Source: Candidatus Palauibacter polyketidifaciens (GTDB lineage Bacteria > Gemmatimonadota > Gemmatimonadetes > Palauibacterales > Palauibacteraceae). From it: DNA of 64,000 nt. Positions 50,484 through 59,188 of this stretch are shown piece by piece. Made by a program: the position numbers and the translations under genes. The notes beneath the pieces are model-generated. The model was not told where the DNA came from. It saw only the letters and a program-made list of their open reading frames with translations, and ran no database searches. Position 1 is the first letter of the stretch. The number at the start of each line of letters is the position of its first letter. The DNA lies in NCBI RefSeq assembly GCF_947581785.1, contig NZ_CANPVO010000020.1, positions 16,215 through 80,214 of the forward strand. Reading direction: 5' to 3'.

Positions 50484-51647
50484 TCAGAAAGACTTCGGGA
50501 GACCCAGGACGTGGGTCGCCACGTGGGAGAGAATCAGGTTCGTGGAGATCGGCGCGATCTGATACAGGCGCGTCTCGCGGAACTTGCGCTCGATGTCGTA
50601 CTCGGTGGAGAAGGCGAAGCCCCCGTACGTCTGCATGCACATGTCGGCCGCGGCCCACGAGGCGTCCGATGCGAGGTACTTGGCCATGTTCGCCTCTGCG
50701 CCGCACGGCGCGCCGTCGTCGAACAGCGACGCCGCCCGCTCGACCATGAGCGCCGCCGCCTCCGTCTTCATGTGGGCTTCGGCGATGGGAAACTGGATGC
50801 CCTGGTTCTGCCCGATGGGGCGCCCGAACACCTCGCGGTCCTTCGCGTATTCCGCCGCATGCTCCACGAAGAACCGCGCGTCCCCGACGCACTCCGCCGC
50901 GATGAGCACGCGCTCCGCGTTCAGCCCATCGAGGATGTAGCGGAAGCCCTTCCCCTCCTCGCCGATGAGGTTCGCCGCGGGCACGCGCAGTCCATCGAAG
51001 AACACCTCGGTGGTGGAGTGGTTGATCATCGTCTCGATGGGCCGGATCGTGACGGACCTTCCGACTTCGTCCCGCAGGTCGACCAGGAAGACGGACATCC
51101 CGGCCGTGGGCTTCACGCTCTCCTCGCGGGGCGTCGTGCGCGCGAGGAGGAGCATCAGGTCGGAGTGTTCGGAGCGGGAGATCCAGGTCTTCTGCCCGTG
51201 GATCACATACGCGTCGCCATCACGCTCGGCCGTCGTCTCGATCCGGGTCGTGTCCGTGCCGCAGGTCGGCTCGCTCACGCCGAAGGCCTGAAGCCGCAAC
51301 TCTCCCGCCGCGATCCGGGGCAGGTAGCGCCGCTTCTGCGCCTCGCTGCCGTGCCTGAGCAGGGTGCCCATGATGTACATCTGGGCGTGACAGGCGGCCC
51401 CGTTGCAACCGGTACGCTGGATCATCTCGAGGATGACGCACGCCGCCCTGAGGTCGAGGCCGGCGCCGCCGTATTCCTCGGGGATGAGCGCCGCGAGATA
51501 TCCGGCCTCCGTCAGCGCCTCGATGAACGCCGTCGGGTAGGCGCTTTCGCGGTCCCGGTCGCGCCAGTACTCGCCCGGAAAGCGCTCGCACAGGCTGCGA
51601 ACGCCCGCCCGGATCGCCTCGTAACCGTATTCGGAACTCGTGAACAC
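50484..51647 (-). CDS. Acyl-CoA dehydrogenase family protein
   Basis: 387-residue FAD-dependent dehydrogenase. Motifs: LIPEEYGGAGLDLRAACVI, AFGVSEPTCGTDTTRIET, YVIHGQKTWIS, NAERVLIAAECVGDARFF, and QTYGGFAFSTEYDIERKFRE. At the usual position of the medium-chain type catalytic glutamate (YQIYEGT) this protein has YQIAPIST, so the base must lie elsewhere or the chemistry differs. Start is GTG 51647. Coupled with the hydratase gene 14 bases downstream; together they suggest degradation of an unusual branched or dicarboxylic acyl-CoA. Confidence 0.88.
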   Translation of the reverse strand: MFTSSEYGYEAIRAGVRSLCERFPGEYWRDRDRESAYPTAFIEALTEAGYLAALIPEEYGGAGLDLRAACVILEMIQRTGCNGAACHAQMYIMGTLLRHGSEAQKRRYLPRIAAGELRLQAFGVSEPTCGTDTTRIETTAERDGDAYVIHGQKTWISRSEHSDLMLLLARTTPREESVKPTAGMSVFLVDLRDEVGRSVTIRPIETMINHSTTEVFFDGLRVPAANLIGEEGKGFRYILDGLNAERVLIAAECVGDARFFVEHAAEYAKDREVFGRPIGQNQGIQFPIAEAHMKTEAAALMVERAASLFDDGAPCGAEANMAKYLASDASWAAADMCMQTYGGFAFSTEYDIERKFRETRLYQIAPISTNLILSHVATHVLGLPKSF

Positions 51648-51772
51648 CTGGGCCGGTTTCCATCCGGGTTTCGTCGATCGAAGGGACGGAACGGAGGGTA
51701 CGGGTTGCCGGCGGCCGCCGCGATGGCTCCCGCCGATGGCTCCGGGCGGAACGGGGCGGCATATTGTTCGAC

Positions 51773-52339
51773 GTGAGCACAGTGGACGACCCGGACATCT
51801 CGCCGCATCGCGACTCCGATGGCGCCGATTGGGGGGAGCAGGTATTCCGATCGCTCCCGGGCCTCGGCATCCGTCACGTCGCCACGGTCCCGGACGCCGG
51901 CCTCGGGAGGTTTCTCGAACTGTGCGACGCGGACCCCGCGATCCGACTCATCACGCTCACGACGGAGGAAGAGGGGATCGCCCTCGCCTGCGGGACGTGG
52001 CTCGGCGGCGAACTCGCGGCCGTCGCCATGCAGTCGAGCGGGGTCGGCAACGTCGTGAACATGCTCGGACTCCCGAGCGTGTGCCGGATTCCATGTCTCC
52101 TTCTCGTGTCCATGCGCGGCGAAGCCGAGGAGCGGAACCCGTGGCAGGTCCCCGTGGGACGCGCGGTGCCCGACCTCCTCGCCGCCCTCGGTGTGGACGC
52201 CTTCCGTCCGGAGTCCGCCTCCGGGGTGGCGCCGGCGTTCGCGGAGGCCGCCGCGCGGGCGGAGAAGACCGGACGAGCTGCCGCGGTGCTCGTCAGCCAG
52301 CACATCATCGGCGCCAAGTCGTTCACGGACGGAGACTGA
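51773..52339 (+). CDS. ThDP-dependent enzyme alpha subunit, sulfopyruvate decarboxylase-like
   Basis: 188 residues from GTG 51773; TTG 51764 is also in frame but lies within a -10-like TATTGT. This is the Pyr domain of a ThDP enzyme, with the activating glutamate in ITLTTEEEGIALACG and later VAMQSSGVGNVVNMLG. It resembles ComD/phosphonopyruvate-decarboxylase N-domains. The stop overlaps the beta-subunit start (TGATG). Decarboxylates a 2-oxo acid with its partner; substrate not determined. Divergent from the acyl-CoA dehydrogenase gene. Confidence 0.82.
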   Translation: MSTVDDPDISPHRDSDGADWGEQVFRSLPGLGIRHVATVPDAGLGRFLELCDADPAIRLITLTTEEEGIALACGTWLGGELAAVAMQSSGVGNVVNMLGLPSVCRIPCLLLVSMRGEAEERNPWQVPVGRAVPDLLAALGVDAFRPESASGVAPAFAEAAARAEKTGRAAAVLVSQHIIGAKSFTDGD

Positions 52340-52938
52340 TGAGGGACACGAGACTGGACCGGCGCGCGCTCGTTGCGGAAATCCTGGACCGGCGCGGCGA
52401 CGCGGCCGTCGTCGCGGGACTCGGTTCCCCGGCGTGGGATTGTCACGCGGCGGGCGACTCGCCGCTGAACTTCTACTTCTGGGGCGCGATGGGCGGGGCC
52501 GCGATGCTGGGGCTCGGCGTCGCCCTCGCGCAGCCGGCCCGGCGGGTACTTGTGGTCACCGGGGACGCGGAGATGCTGATGGGAGTGGGGAGCCTCGCCG
52601 CGATCGCCGCCCAGGCCCCCTCCAACCTCGCCCTCCTCGTGCTCGATAACGAGGCGTTCGGCGAGACGGGACGGCAGGCGGGACTCACCGGGAGAAACAC
52701 GGACATCGCCGCGATCGCGCGCGGCGCCGGCATCGACGCCGCCTTCACGGTCGGTGGCGAAAACGATGAGGGGGCCGCGGGGACGGACTTCGACGCGCTG
52801 GCGGATACCCTGTTCGCGACGGAAGGCCCGGTTCTGTGCGTCGCGAAGATCGCGCTCAGCGCCGAATCGGGCTCATTTCCGCCGCGGGATGGTGCCCTGC
52901 TTCAGGCCCGTTTCCGGGCCGCGCTTGCCGGCGACTGA
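52339..52938 (+). CDS. ThDP-dependent enzyme beta subunit, sulfopyruvate decarboxylase-like
   Basis: 199 residues from ATG 52339, overlapping the alpha stop by one base. This is the PP domain with the Mg/ThDP motif beginning VTGDAEMLMGVGSLAAIAAQ and closing with VLDNEAFGETGRQAG. The split-subunit arrangement matches ComD/ComE. A segment with GGENDEGAAGTDFDAL lies between the cofactor site and the C-terminus. No coenzyme M genes are nearby, so the natural substrate is probably another 2-oxo acid. Confidence 0.82.
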   Translation: MRDTRLDRRALVAEILDRRGDAAVVAGLGSPAWDCHAAGDSPLNFYFWGAMGGAAMLGLGVALAQPARRVLVVTGDAEMLMGVGSLAAIAAQAPSNLALLVLDNEAFGETGRQAGLTGRNTDIAAIARGAGIDAAFTVGGENDEGAAGTDFDALADTLFATEGPVLCVAKIALSAESGSFPPRDGALLQARFRAALAGD

Positions 52939-52953
52939 GCGCCGGCGCGGCGG

Positions 52954-54207
52954 TCAGGACTTCAGGAGGCTGGAAGGGTCGTAGCCCGTGCCCCGCAGGA
53001 TGCGCTCCACGGCCTCGCCGAGCTTCGAGTTCGGCGTGGAGGCGCCCGCCGTGATGCCGATGCTGATGTTGCCGTCCGGCAGCCATGCGCCTTCCGTCAC
53101 CGTCTCATCGGTTCCGATCCGCTTGTGGCTGATGCGTCCCCGCACGGTGTCGATGCAGGCGGCGTCCTCGATGTGATACGTCGTCGTGTACAGCCCGCAG
53201 AGGTACGCGAGCTGGTTCGTGTTCGAGGAGTTGTAGCCTCCGATCACGACCATGAGGTCCGGCGGATCCTCCATCATCTCCTTCACGGCGTCCTGCCGCT
53301 TCTGCGTGGCCGAGCAGATCGTGTCGAAGCTGCGGAACCGGTCCGTCATCTCCTCCGGCCCCCAGCGATCCACGATCGCCTCGCCGAGCTGCGCCGCGAT
53401 CGCCAACGACTCGGAGGCCAGCATCGTCGTCTGGTTGGCGACACCGATCTTTTTGAGATGGAGGTCGGGATCGAACCCGTCGGACACCGATTCCGCGAAC
53501 GACTCCATGAAGGAAGCCCGTTCCCCTTCTCCGCGGATGTACGCGCAGACGAGCTGGGCCTGCTCCATGTCGCGGACGATGAGGAACTTCCCGTTTTCGT
53601 GCTTCAGGACCTGGGAACTCGTCGCCCGCGTCTCCTCGTGCCAGTGCTTGCCGTGGATGATCGAGGTGAACCCATCGCGGGCGTAGCCGTCCACCCGCTT
53701 CCACACGTTGAGGACCGAGCCGCACGTCGTGTCGACGAGAATGCAGTCGAGGGCCCGCAACGCCTCGAAATCGTGCAGCGTCACACCGAAGGCCGGAATG
53801 ATCACGACATCGTCCTCGGTGACGCCGCCGAAGTCGAACTCCCCGTCGTCGGACGGATAGAGGAATTCGATCTCCATCTCCTGGAGCCGGCGGTTCACGT
53901 GCGGGTTGTGGATGATCTCGCCCACGAGCAGGATCCGCCGATCCGGGAACTTGCGGCGCGACTCGTATGCGTAGTCCACCGCACGGTCCACGCCGTAGCA
54001 GAAACCGGAACTCTTCGCGAGACGCAGGAGGATTCGCCCGGCCTGAAGCTCGAAGTCCCGCTCCCTGATGAGGGAGACGATGGCGCTCCCGTACTCGAAA
54101 TCGATCACCGGCTGGATCTCCTTCTTCAGACCCAGCCCGCGCCGGTAATAGCGTTCCTCCGCGGTCGACGCCTTGCGACCGCCCGCACTCAGTGTCTGTT
54201 TCGTCAT
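52954..54207 (-). CDS. ispH: 4-hydroxy-3-methylbut-2-enyl diphosphate reductase
   Basis: 417 residues from ATG 54207. Last step of the MEP isoprenoid pathway, an iron-sulfur enzyme producing IPP and DMAPP. The three cluster cysteines are about Cys70 (SSGFCYGVDRAV), Cys162 (VDTTCGSV) and Cys298 (DTICSATQKRQ). The length (about 100 residues more than E. coli IspH) and N-terminal extension match the long cyanobacterial/plant-type branch. A promoter TTGGCA-17-CATCTT places +1 at the ATG. Divergent from lon. Confidence 0.94.
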   Translation of the reverse strand: MTKQTLSAGGRKASTAEERYYRRGLGLKKEIQPVIDFEYGSAIVSLIRERDFELQAGRILLRLAKSSGFCYGVDRAVDYAYESRRKFPDRRILLVGEIIHNPHVNRRLQEMEIEFLYPSDDGEFDFGGVTEDDVVIIPAFGVTLHDFEALRALDCILVDTTCGSVLNVWKRVDGYARDGFTSIIHGKHWHEETRATSSQVLKHENGKFLIVRDMEQAQLVCAYIRGEGERASFMESFAESVSDGFDPDLHLKKIGVANQTTMLASESLAIAAQLGEAIVDRWGPEEMTDRFRSFDTICSATQKRQDAVKEMMEDPPDLMVVIGGYNSSNTNQLAYLCGLYTTTYHIEDAACIDTVRGRISHKRIGTDETVTEGAWLPDGNISIGITAGASTPNSKLGEAVERILRGTGYDPSSLLKS

Positions 54208-54242
54208 ACCCTGAAGATGGCAAAGTCCCGCGCGGCTGCCAA
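54205..54242 (-). promoter_or_regulatory. ispH promoter, leaderless layout
   Basis: On the minus strand TTGGCA (54242-54237) and CATCTT (54219-54214) are 17 bases apart, and the -10 ends seven bases before ATG 54207. No Shine-Dalgarno sequence is present. Confidence 0.45.
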
Positions 54243-54429
54243 GCAAGCGGCGTTGGCTGCCGTCTTGACGCACACCGCCCGCATCGGCAGACCTCTACGG
54301 GCGTCGTTGCGCCAGATCGGCGGATGCAGGGGTCCGGCCGGTGAAACCGGCGGGCCCGAAACCTGCACCGGAAGACGCGAACCCGACGGGCGCACGCACG
54401 TCGCGCGAGGACCTGGAAGCTACGCGAGC

Positions 54430-57132
54430 ATGAGCGAAGAAAACGGACGCAAGGATCAGGCTGAAGCGCTGCCCGCCGAAAACGGCGGCGTTATGGTCGA
54501 GATGAAGGTCGCCGAGGTGGAGGGCGCCGAAGCCGCAGCCCCCGCCGAAGAGACGGAACCCGGGCGCAAGAGCGACTCGAAGCGCCTGCGGCTGCCCGTG
54601 CTCCCCCTCAGGGGTACGGTCGTCTTCCCCGCCGTGGCCGCGCCGATCGCCGCGGGCCGGGACAAGACCATGAAGGCCATCGACCGGGCGATCGCGGGGG
54701 AGAAGCTGCTCTTCGCCGTCGCCCAGCTCGATGCCGAAATCGAGAGGCCGGACCCCGAGCACCTTTACCGCATCGGGACCGTGTGCCGAATCGCGCAGAT
54801 GCAGAAGGTGCCCGGCGGCATCCAGATGGTCATCCAGGGAGACACCCGCGCCGCCGCCCTCGAGTACGCCGAGCGCGACGGATACCTCGAGGTCGTCGCG
54901 CGGGAGATGGACGACATGGATCCGCTCGACCCCGAAGAGCGGGCCTTCGCGGCTCTCTACAAGGAGGTCCATGAGAGATCCGCGGAAGTCAGCCGGCTGC
55001 GCGGCGTCCCGAAGGAGATCGTCGACCACCTCCTGGGCGGGGTGTCGACGCCCGGCGAACTCGCCGATCTCGTCGCCTTCTACACGGAGCTCGAGGTCGA
55101 GGAGAAGCAGGAACTCCTCGAGACCCTCTCCGTCGAGGCGCGGCTGCGCTCGCTGCTCGTGCACCTGCAGAAGCAGATCGGCCTGCTGGAGGCGCAGGAG
55201 GAGATCCGCGAGCAGGTCCAGGAAGAGCTGGGGGAGAGGCAGCGCGAGATCTTCCTGCGCGAGCAGATGAAGGCGATCCAGAAGGAGCTGGGCGAGGACA
55301 TCGACTCCCAGGAGGCGAACGACCTCCGCGAGCGCATCGAGGCGCTCGAGTTGCCGGAGGAGGCGCGCCAGGAAGTCGACCGCGAGCTTCGGCGTCTCGA
55401 GCGCATCCCGCGCGAGTCCGCGGAGGCTCAGGTCGTGCGGACCTATCTGGAGATCGTCGCGGACCTCCCCTGGTCCGAGACGACCGAGGAACAACTGGAC
55501 ATCCCCCGGGCCGAAGAGGTCCTGGAACGGGATCACTACGGACTTCAAGATGTGAAGGACCGGGTGCTCGACTTTCTGGCGGTGCGGAAGCTCCAGGAAG
55601 AGACGCGGTTGCGCGAAGCTCGCGAGCTGGAGGCCGAAAGCGGATCGGAGGCGGCGGACGACGCGGAGCCGGACGGCGACGTCGAGGCGAGCGGCGACGC
55701 GGAGAGCGGGGCGTCGGGGAACGGCGACGCGGAGGGCGAGGCGGATGGGACAGCCTCCGATGGGGGGGAATCCGACGAGGCGGAGGCCGACCCGGTACCG
55801 GGATACGAGGACGACCGCGCGGGGGAGACGCTGCTCTTCGTCGGGCCGCCGGGCGTGGGCAAGACCTCCATCGCCCGTTCCATCGCCGACGCCATGGGCC
55901 GCAAGTACGTCCGCGTGTCGCTCGGCGGCGCGCGCGACGAGGCGGATATCCGCGGACACCGGCGCACGTACGTGGGCGCGATGGCCGGCCGCATCATCGA
56001 GGGACTGAAGCGTGCGGGCACGAAGAACCCCGTGTTCCTCCTGGATGAGATCGACAAGCTGGGCGTGTCCTTCCAGGGCGACCCCTCGGCCGCGCTGATG
56101 GAGGTGCTCGATCCGGCGCAGAACGAGGCGTTCGTGGACCACTACCTCGGGGTGCCCTTCGATCTCTCCGAGGTGCTGTTCATCGCCACGGCGAACGTCT
56201 TCGAGCAGATCCCCGGACCGCTGCGCGACCGAATGGAGGCGATCGAGTTCCGCGGCTACACGGAAGCCGAGAAGCTCGAGATCGCGCGCCGTTTCCTCCT
56301 GCCCCGGCAGAAGCGACGGAACGGCCTGCTCCCGGAGCAGGTCGAGGTCGACGAGGGCGCGATTCGGGCGATCATCACCCGCTACACGCGCGAGGCCGGC
56401 GTGCGGCAGCTCGAACGCGAACTCGGTTCGGTCTGCCGGAAGTCCGCGCGAAAGATCGCGACGGGATCCTCGGAGGCGACCGTGGACGCGGACGACCTGC
56501 GCGAACTGCTGGGCCGGCCGAAGGTGCATGCCGCCGAAAAGATGGAGGAGGACGCGGTCGGCGTGGCGACGGGCATGTTCTACACGCCCGTGGGCGGGGA
56601 CATCATGCTCGTCGAGACCCGGGTCCTGAAGGGCAAGGAGGGGCTCGTCCTCACGGGGCAGCTCGGCGACGTCATGAAGGAGAGCGCGCAGGCCGCCCTC
56701 ACCTTCGCGCGCAGCCACGCGAACGGGCTCGATCTCACGGAGGAACGGCTACGGGATCACGAGATTCACATCCATGTCCCGGCCGGAGCCATCCCCAAGG
56801 AGGGCCCGTCGGCGGGCATCGCCATGGCGGTGGCGCTCGTGAGCGCCCTTGGCGACCACCCCGTGCGGCACGATGTCGCGATGACGGGCGAGATCACGCT
56901 GTCCGGCCGCGTGCTCCCGATCGGCGGCGTGAAGGAGAAGGTGCTCGGGGCCGCGCGCGCGGGGATCAACGAGATCATCCTCCCGGCGATCAACGAGGGC
57001 GACCTGGAGGATCTCCCGGATCACGTGTGCGAGCAGCTCGAGTTCCACCTCGTGGAAACGCTCGACGAAGCGCTCGCCGCGGCGCTCGCCAACGGCTCGC
57101 TCGAAGGAGGGGCGCTCGCCTTTGCGGAGTAG
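54430..57132 (+). CDS. lon: ATP-dependent protease La (Lon) with acidic insertion
   Basis: 900 residues from ATG 54430. The N-domain (LPVLPLRGTVVFPAVAAPI onward) runs to about 390. The AAA+ module has Walker A GPPGVGKT (472-479) and Walker B VFLLDEIDK (535-543). The protease domain has the catalytic Ser794 (GPSAG) and Lys835 (GGVKEKV). Between the N-domain coiled coil and the AAA+ module, residues about 396-464 are a Glu/Asp/Gly/Ser-rich low-complexity insertion not found in E. coli Lon. Degrades misfolded and regulatory proteins. The frame upstream of 54430 is antisense shadow of ispH. Confidence 0.95.
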   Translation: MSEENGRKDQAEALPAENGGVMVEMKVAEVEGAEAAAPAEETEPGRKSDSKRLRLPVLPLRGTVVFPAVAAPIAAGRDKTMKAIDRAIAGEKLLFAVAQLDAEIERPDPEHLYRIGTVCRIAQMQKVPGGIQMVIQGDTRAAALEYAERDGYLEVVAREMDDMDPLDPEERAFAALYKEVHERSAEVSRLRGVPKEIVDHLLGGVSTPGELADLVAFYTELEVEEKQELLETLSVEARLRSLLVHLQKQIGLLEAQEEIREQVQEELGERQREIFLREQMKAIQKELGEDIDSQEANDLRERIEALELPEEARQEVDRELRRLERIPRESAEAQVVRTYLEIVADLPWSETTEEQLDIPRAEEVLERDHYGLQDVKDRVLDFLAVRKLQEETRLREARELEAESGSEAADDAEPDGDVEASGDAESGASGNGDAEGEADGTASDGGESDEAEADPVPGYEDDRAGETLLFVGPPGVGKTSIARSIADAMGRKYVRVSLGGARDEADIRGHRRTYVGAMAGRIIEGLKRAGTKNPVFLLDEIDKLGVSFQGDPSAALMEVLDPAQNEAFVDHYLGVPFDLSEVLFIATANVFEQIPGPLRDRMEAIEFRGYTEAEKLEIARRFLLPRQKRRNGLLPEQVEVDEGAIRAIITRYTREAGVRQLERELGSVCRKSARKIATGSSEATVDADDLRELLGRPKVHAAEKMEEDAVGVATGMFYTPVGGDIMLVETRVLKGKEGLVLTGQLGDVMKESAQAALTFARSHANGLDLTEERLRDHEIHIHVPAGAIPKEGPSAGIAMAVALVSALGDHPVRHDVAMTGEITLSGRVLPIGGVKEKVLGAARAGINEIILPAINEGDLEDLPDHVCEQLEFHLVETLDEALAAALANGSLEGGALAFAE

Positions 57133-57150
57133 CGGGCGGGACGCCTCCGG

Positions 57151-57825
57151 CTAGGCGTCCGCCTCCGATCCCGCCACGTATCCGACGATGTCCTCGATCG
57201 CGTCAAGCATGATGTGTGGGCGTTCGATCACCAGTTCCCGCTCCGAGAACGGCCCCCAGAGCGCGGCGACCGTCGTCACGCCGGCCGCGTGTCCCGCCCG
57301 CATGTCCCACACCGAGTCGCCCACGTAGGCGGCGGTCTCGGCGGCGGCGTCCAGCCGCTCCAGCGCGAGGCGGATGGGGGCCGGGTCGGGCTTGTGCGGC
57401 ACGGGCTCATCGGACGTGACGATTACGTCGAACAGCGCCTGATCCAGCGCGCACGCCGCCAGGCTGCGGGCGGTTCCGGCGCTCGCCTTGCTCGTGACCA
57501 CGCCCACGCGCACACCCCTTTCCCGGAGTTGAACGAGCGTCTCGGCGACACACGGAAAGGAACGGATAAGCCGTTCGTGTTCCCGGAAGTTGTGGTCGAT
57601 GTAGGTGTCGACCATGGCCTGAACTTCCTCGGCCGAGTCCACGAGATAGCCGAGTTGGGTCCGCAGCGGCTGGCCCAGCGTCCTCAGCCACACTTCGTCG
57701 GGGGGCGGGTCCTCGAAGTGGGTCCTCATCGTATGGCGCCAGGACTCGGCGATGAGGTGGGTCGAGTCCACGAGCGTCCCGTCGAGGTCGAAGAGGATCG
57801 TTTCCAGCGGGCGGCGCGGTGACAT
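57151..57825 (-). CDS. HAD family hydrolase, phosphoglycolate phosphatase-like
   Basis: 224 residues. HAD motif I FDLDGTLVDST, motif II VVTSKAS, motif III lysine in PHKPDPAP, motif IV YVGDSVWDMRAGHAAG. The cap domain is the helical Gph/PpaX type. Dephosphorylates a small phosphate ester such as phosphoglycolate or pyrophosphate. A TTGACG box on the minus strand (57862-57857) with CACCCT 17 bases downstream lies just before ATG 57825. Divergent from pfkA, convergent with lon (18-base gap). Confidence 0.9.
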   Translation of the reverse strand: MSPRRPLETILFDLDGTLVDSTHLIAESWRHTMRTHFEDPPPDEVWLRTLGQPLRTQLGYLVDSAEEVQAMVDTYIDHNFREHERLIRSFPCVAETLVQLRERGVRVGVVTSKASAGTARSLAACALDQALFDVIVTSDEPVPHKPDPAPIRLALERLDAAAETAAYVGDSVWDMRAGHAAGVTTVAALWGPFSERELVIERPHIMLDAIEDIVGYVAGSEADA

Positions 57826-57880
57826 GGGGAGCGAGGGTGCCGACCCGCGGGCGTAGCGTCAACCCCCGCAGCCGATGGCT

Positions 57881-57916
57881 TTGCCACGCGCTGCCGCAGC
57901 GCCGATAATCGGGCCA
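57881..57916 (+). promoter_or_regulatory. pfkA promoter TTGCCA-17-GATAAT, leaderless layout
   Basis: TTGCCA (57881-57886) and GATAAT (57904-57909), each 5 of 6 to consensus, are 17 bases apart. The -10 ends seven bases before ATG 57916, so transcription should begin at or next to the start codon. No Shine-Dalgarno sequence is present. Confidence 0.65.
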
Positions 57917-59082
57917 TGGACGAGAGGAAGACTGTAACCGGCGACGACGATGCCGGGACGACCGCACCACGCGCGGGCGGAGCGGGAGAGATCAGGAAGA
58001 TCGCGATCAACACCGGCGGGGGCGACGCGCCGGGGCTGAACGCGGTGATCCGGGCCATCGTGCTGAGCGCCCGCCGCCGCGGCTGGAGCGTGGTGGGCAT
58101 CGAGAACGGCTACGGGGGCCTGCTGCCCGACGATCCCGGGCGGGTGATTCCGCTGGGGGCCGACGAGGTGCGGGGGATCACGCACCGTGGCGGGACGATT
58201 CTGGGCACGACGAACCGTTCCGATCCGTTCGCGTGGCCGGTGCGCCTGCCGGACGGTTCGATCGAGGCGCAGGACCGGTCCGGAGAGATTATCGAGAGCC
58301 TCCGGGAGCATGGCATCGACGCGTTGATCGCGATCGGCGGGGACGGCAGTCTCGACCTCGCACACCGGCTGTCGAAGCGCGGGCTCCCGGTAGTCGGCGT
58401 GCCGAAGACGATCGACAACGACCTCTGCGGAACGAGCCTTACGTTCGGGTTCCTCACTGCGGTGGCGACGGCAACCGACGCGATCGGGAAGCTTCACTCC
58501 ACGGCGGAGAGCCACCGCCGCGTCATGGTGGTGGAGGTGATGGGACGGGACGCCGGCTGGATCGCGCTCTACAGCGGGCTGGCCGGCTCGGCCGACGTCA
58601 TCCTCATCCCCGAGATCCCCTTCGACATCGAGAGAGTGTGCGACAAGATCCGCGAGCGTGAGGCCGCGGGGCGCGAATTCAGCATCGTCTGCGTGGCGGA
58701 GGGCGCAAAGCCCGCCGGAGGCGAGATGGTGACGAAGACCGTCCACGGCGGGGGAGACGACCAGGAGCGGCTGGGCGGGCTGGGCGACCTGGTGGCGCGC
58801 GAGATTGCCCGGCGCACGGGGAAGGAGACGCGATCGCTGACGCTGGGGCATCTGCAGCGCGGCGGCCAGCCGACCTCCTACGACCGCGTCATCTCGCTGC
58901 GCTTCGGCGCCGCCGCCGTGCGGTGCGTGGCCCGCGGCCGATTCGGGACGATGGTCGCACTCGATCCGCCGCACGTGCGGGCGATCCCGCTCGGCGAAGC
59001 GCTCGCCAATCTCAAGCTGGTGCCGGTGGACGGCGACATCGTGATGACCGCCCAGGCGATCGGGGTCAGCCTCGGCGACTGA
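57916..59082 (+). CDS. pfkA: 6-phosphofructokinase, group III (G104/K124 type)
   Basis: 388 residues with an N-terminal extension of about 25. Phosphorylates fructose 6-phosphate. Phosphate-donor residues: GGDGS at 141-145 has Gly144 (position 104 in E. coli, ATP type), while VPKTIDND has Lys164 (position 124, found in PPi-type and group III enzymes). Catalytic Asp167 is in TIDND. The MGRDAGWIALYSG motif is typical of group III. It is therefore probably ATP-dependent like actinobacterial group III enzymes, but PPi use should be tested. A leaderless promoter precedes it and a strong terminator follows. Confidence 0.92.
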   Translation: MDERKTVTGDDDAGTTAPRAGGAGEIRKIAINTGGGDAPGLNAVIRAIVLSARRRGWSVVGIENGYGGLLPDDPGRVIPLGADEVRGITHRGGTILGTTNRSDPFAWPVRLPDGSIEAQDRSGEIIESLREHGIDALIAIGGDGSLDLAHRLSKRGLPVVGVPKTIDNDLCGTSLTFGFLTAVATATDAIGKLHSTAESHRRVMVVEVMGRDAGWIALYSGLAGSADVILIPEIPFDIERVCDKIREREAAGREFSIVCVAEGAKPAGGEMVTKTVHGGGDDQERLGGLGDLVAREIARRTGKETRSLTLGHLQRGGQPTSYDRVISLRFGAAAVRCVARGRFGTMVALDPPHVRAIPLGEALANLKLVPVDGDIVMTAQAIGVSLGD

Positions 59083-59127
59083 CCCCGAAGCCGGCGTACG
59101 CGGTCGCCTCCCACGCAACTGTGCATC

Positions 59128-59173
59128 GGGGGGTGCAGATTGTCATTTCGATTGACAATCTGCACCCCCTTTT
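59128..59173 (+). terminator. Rho-independent terminator of pfkA
   Basis: A perfect 17-bp stem (59129-59145 with 59153-59169) encloses a 7-base loop and is followed by TTTT (59170-59173), 46 bases after the pfkA stop. On the other strand no U-tract follows, so it acts in the pfkA direction. The stem includes TGCAGATTGTCA, AT-rich for this genome. Confidence 0.88.
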
Positions 59174-59188
59174 CGAGGGTTCGTCAGT

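Noticed and set aside
53125..54429. Upstream extension of the lon reading frame
   Set aside because: It overlaps ispH antisense; Lon homology starts shortly after ATG 54430.
54295..56718. 807-codon minus-strand frame opposite lon
   Set aside because: Composition is Leu/Arg/Asp shadow of the Lon coiled coil and no motif is present.
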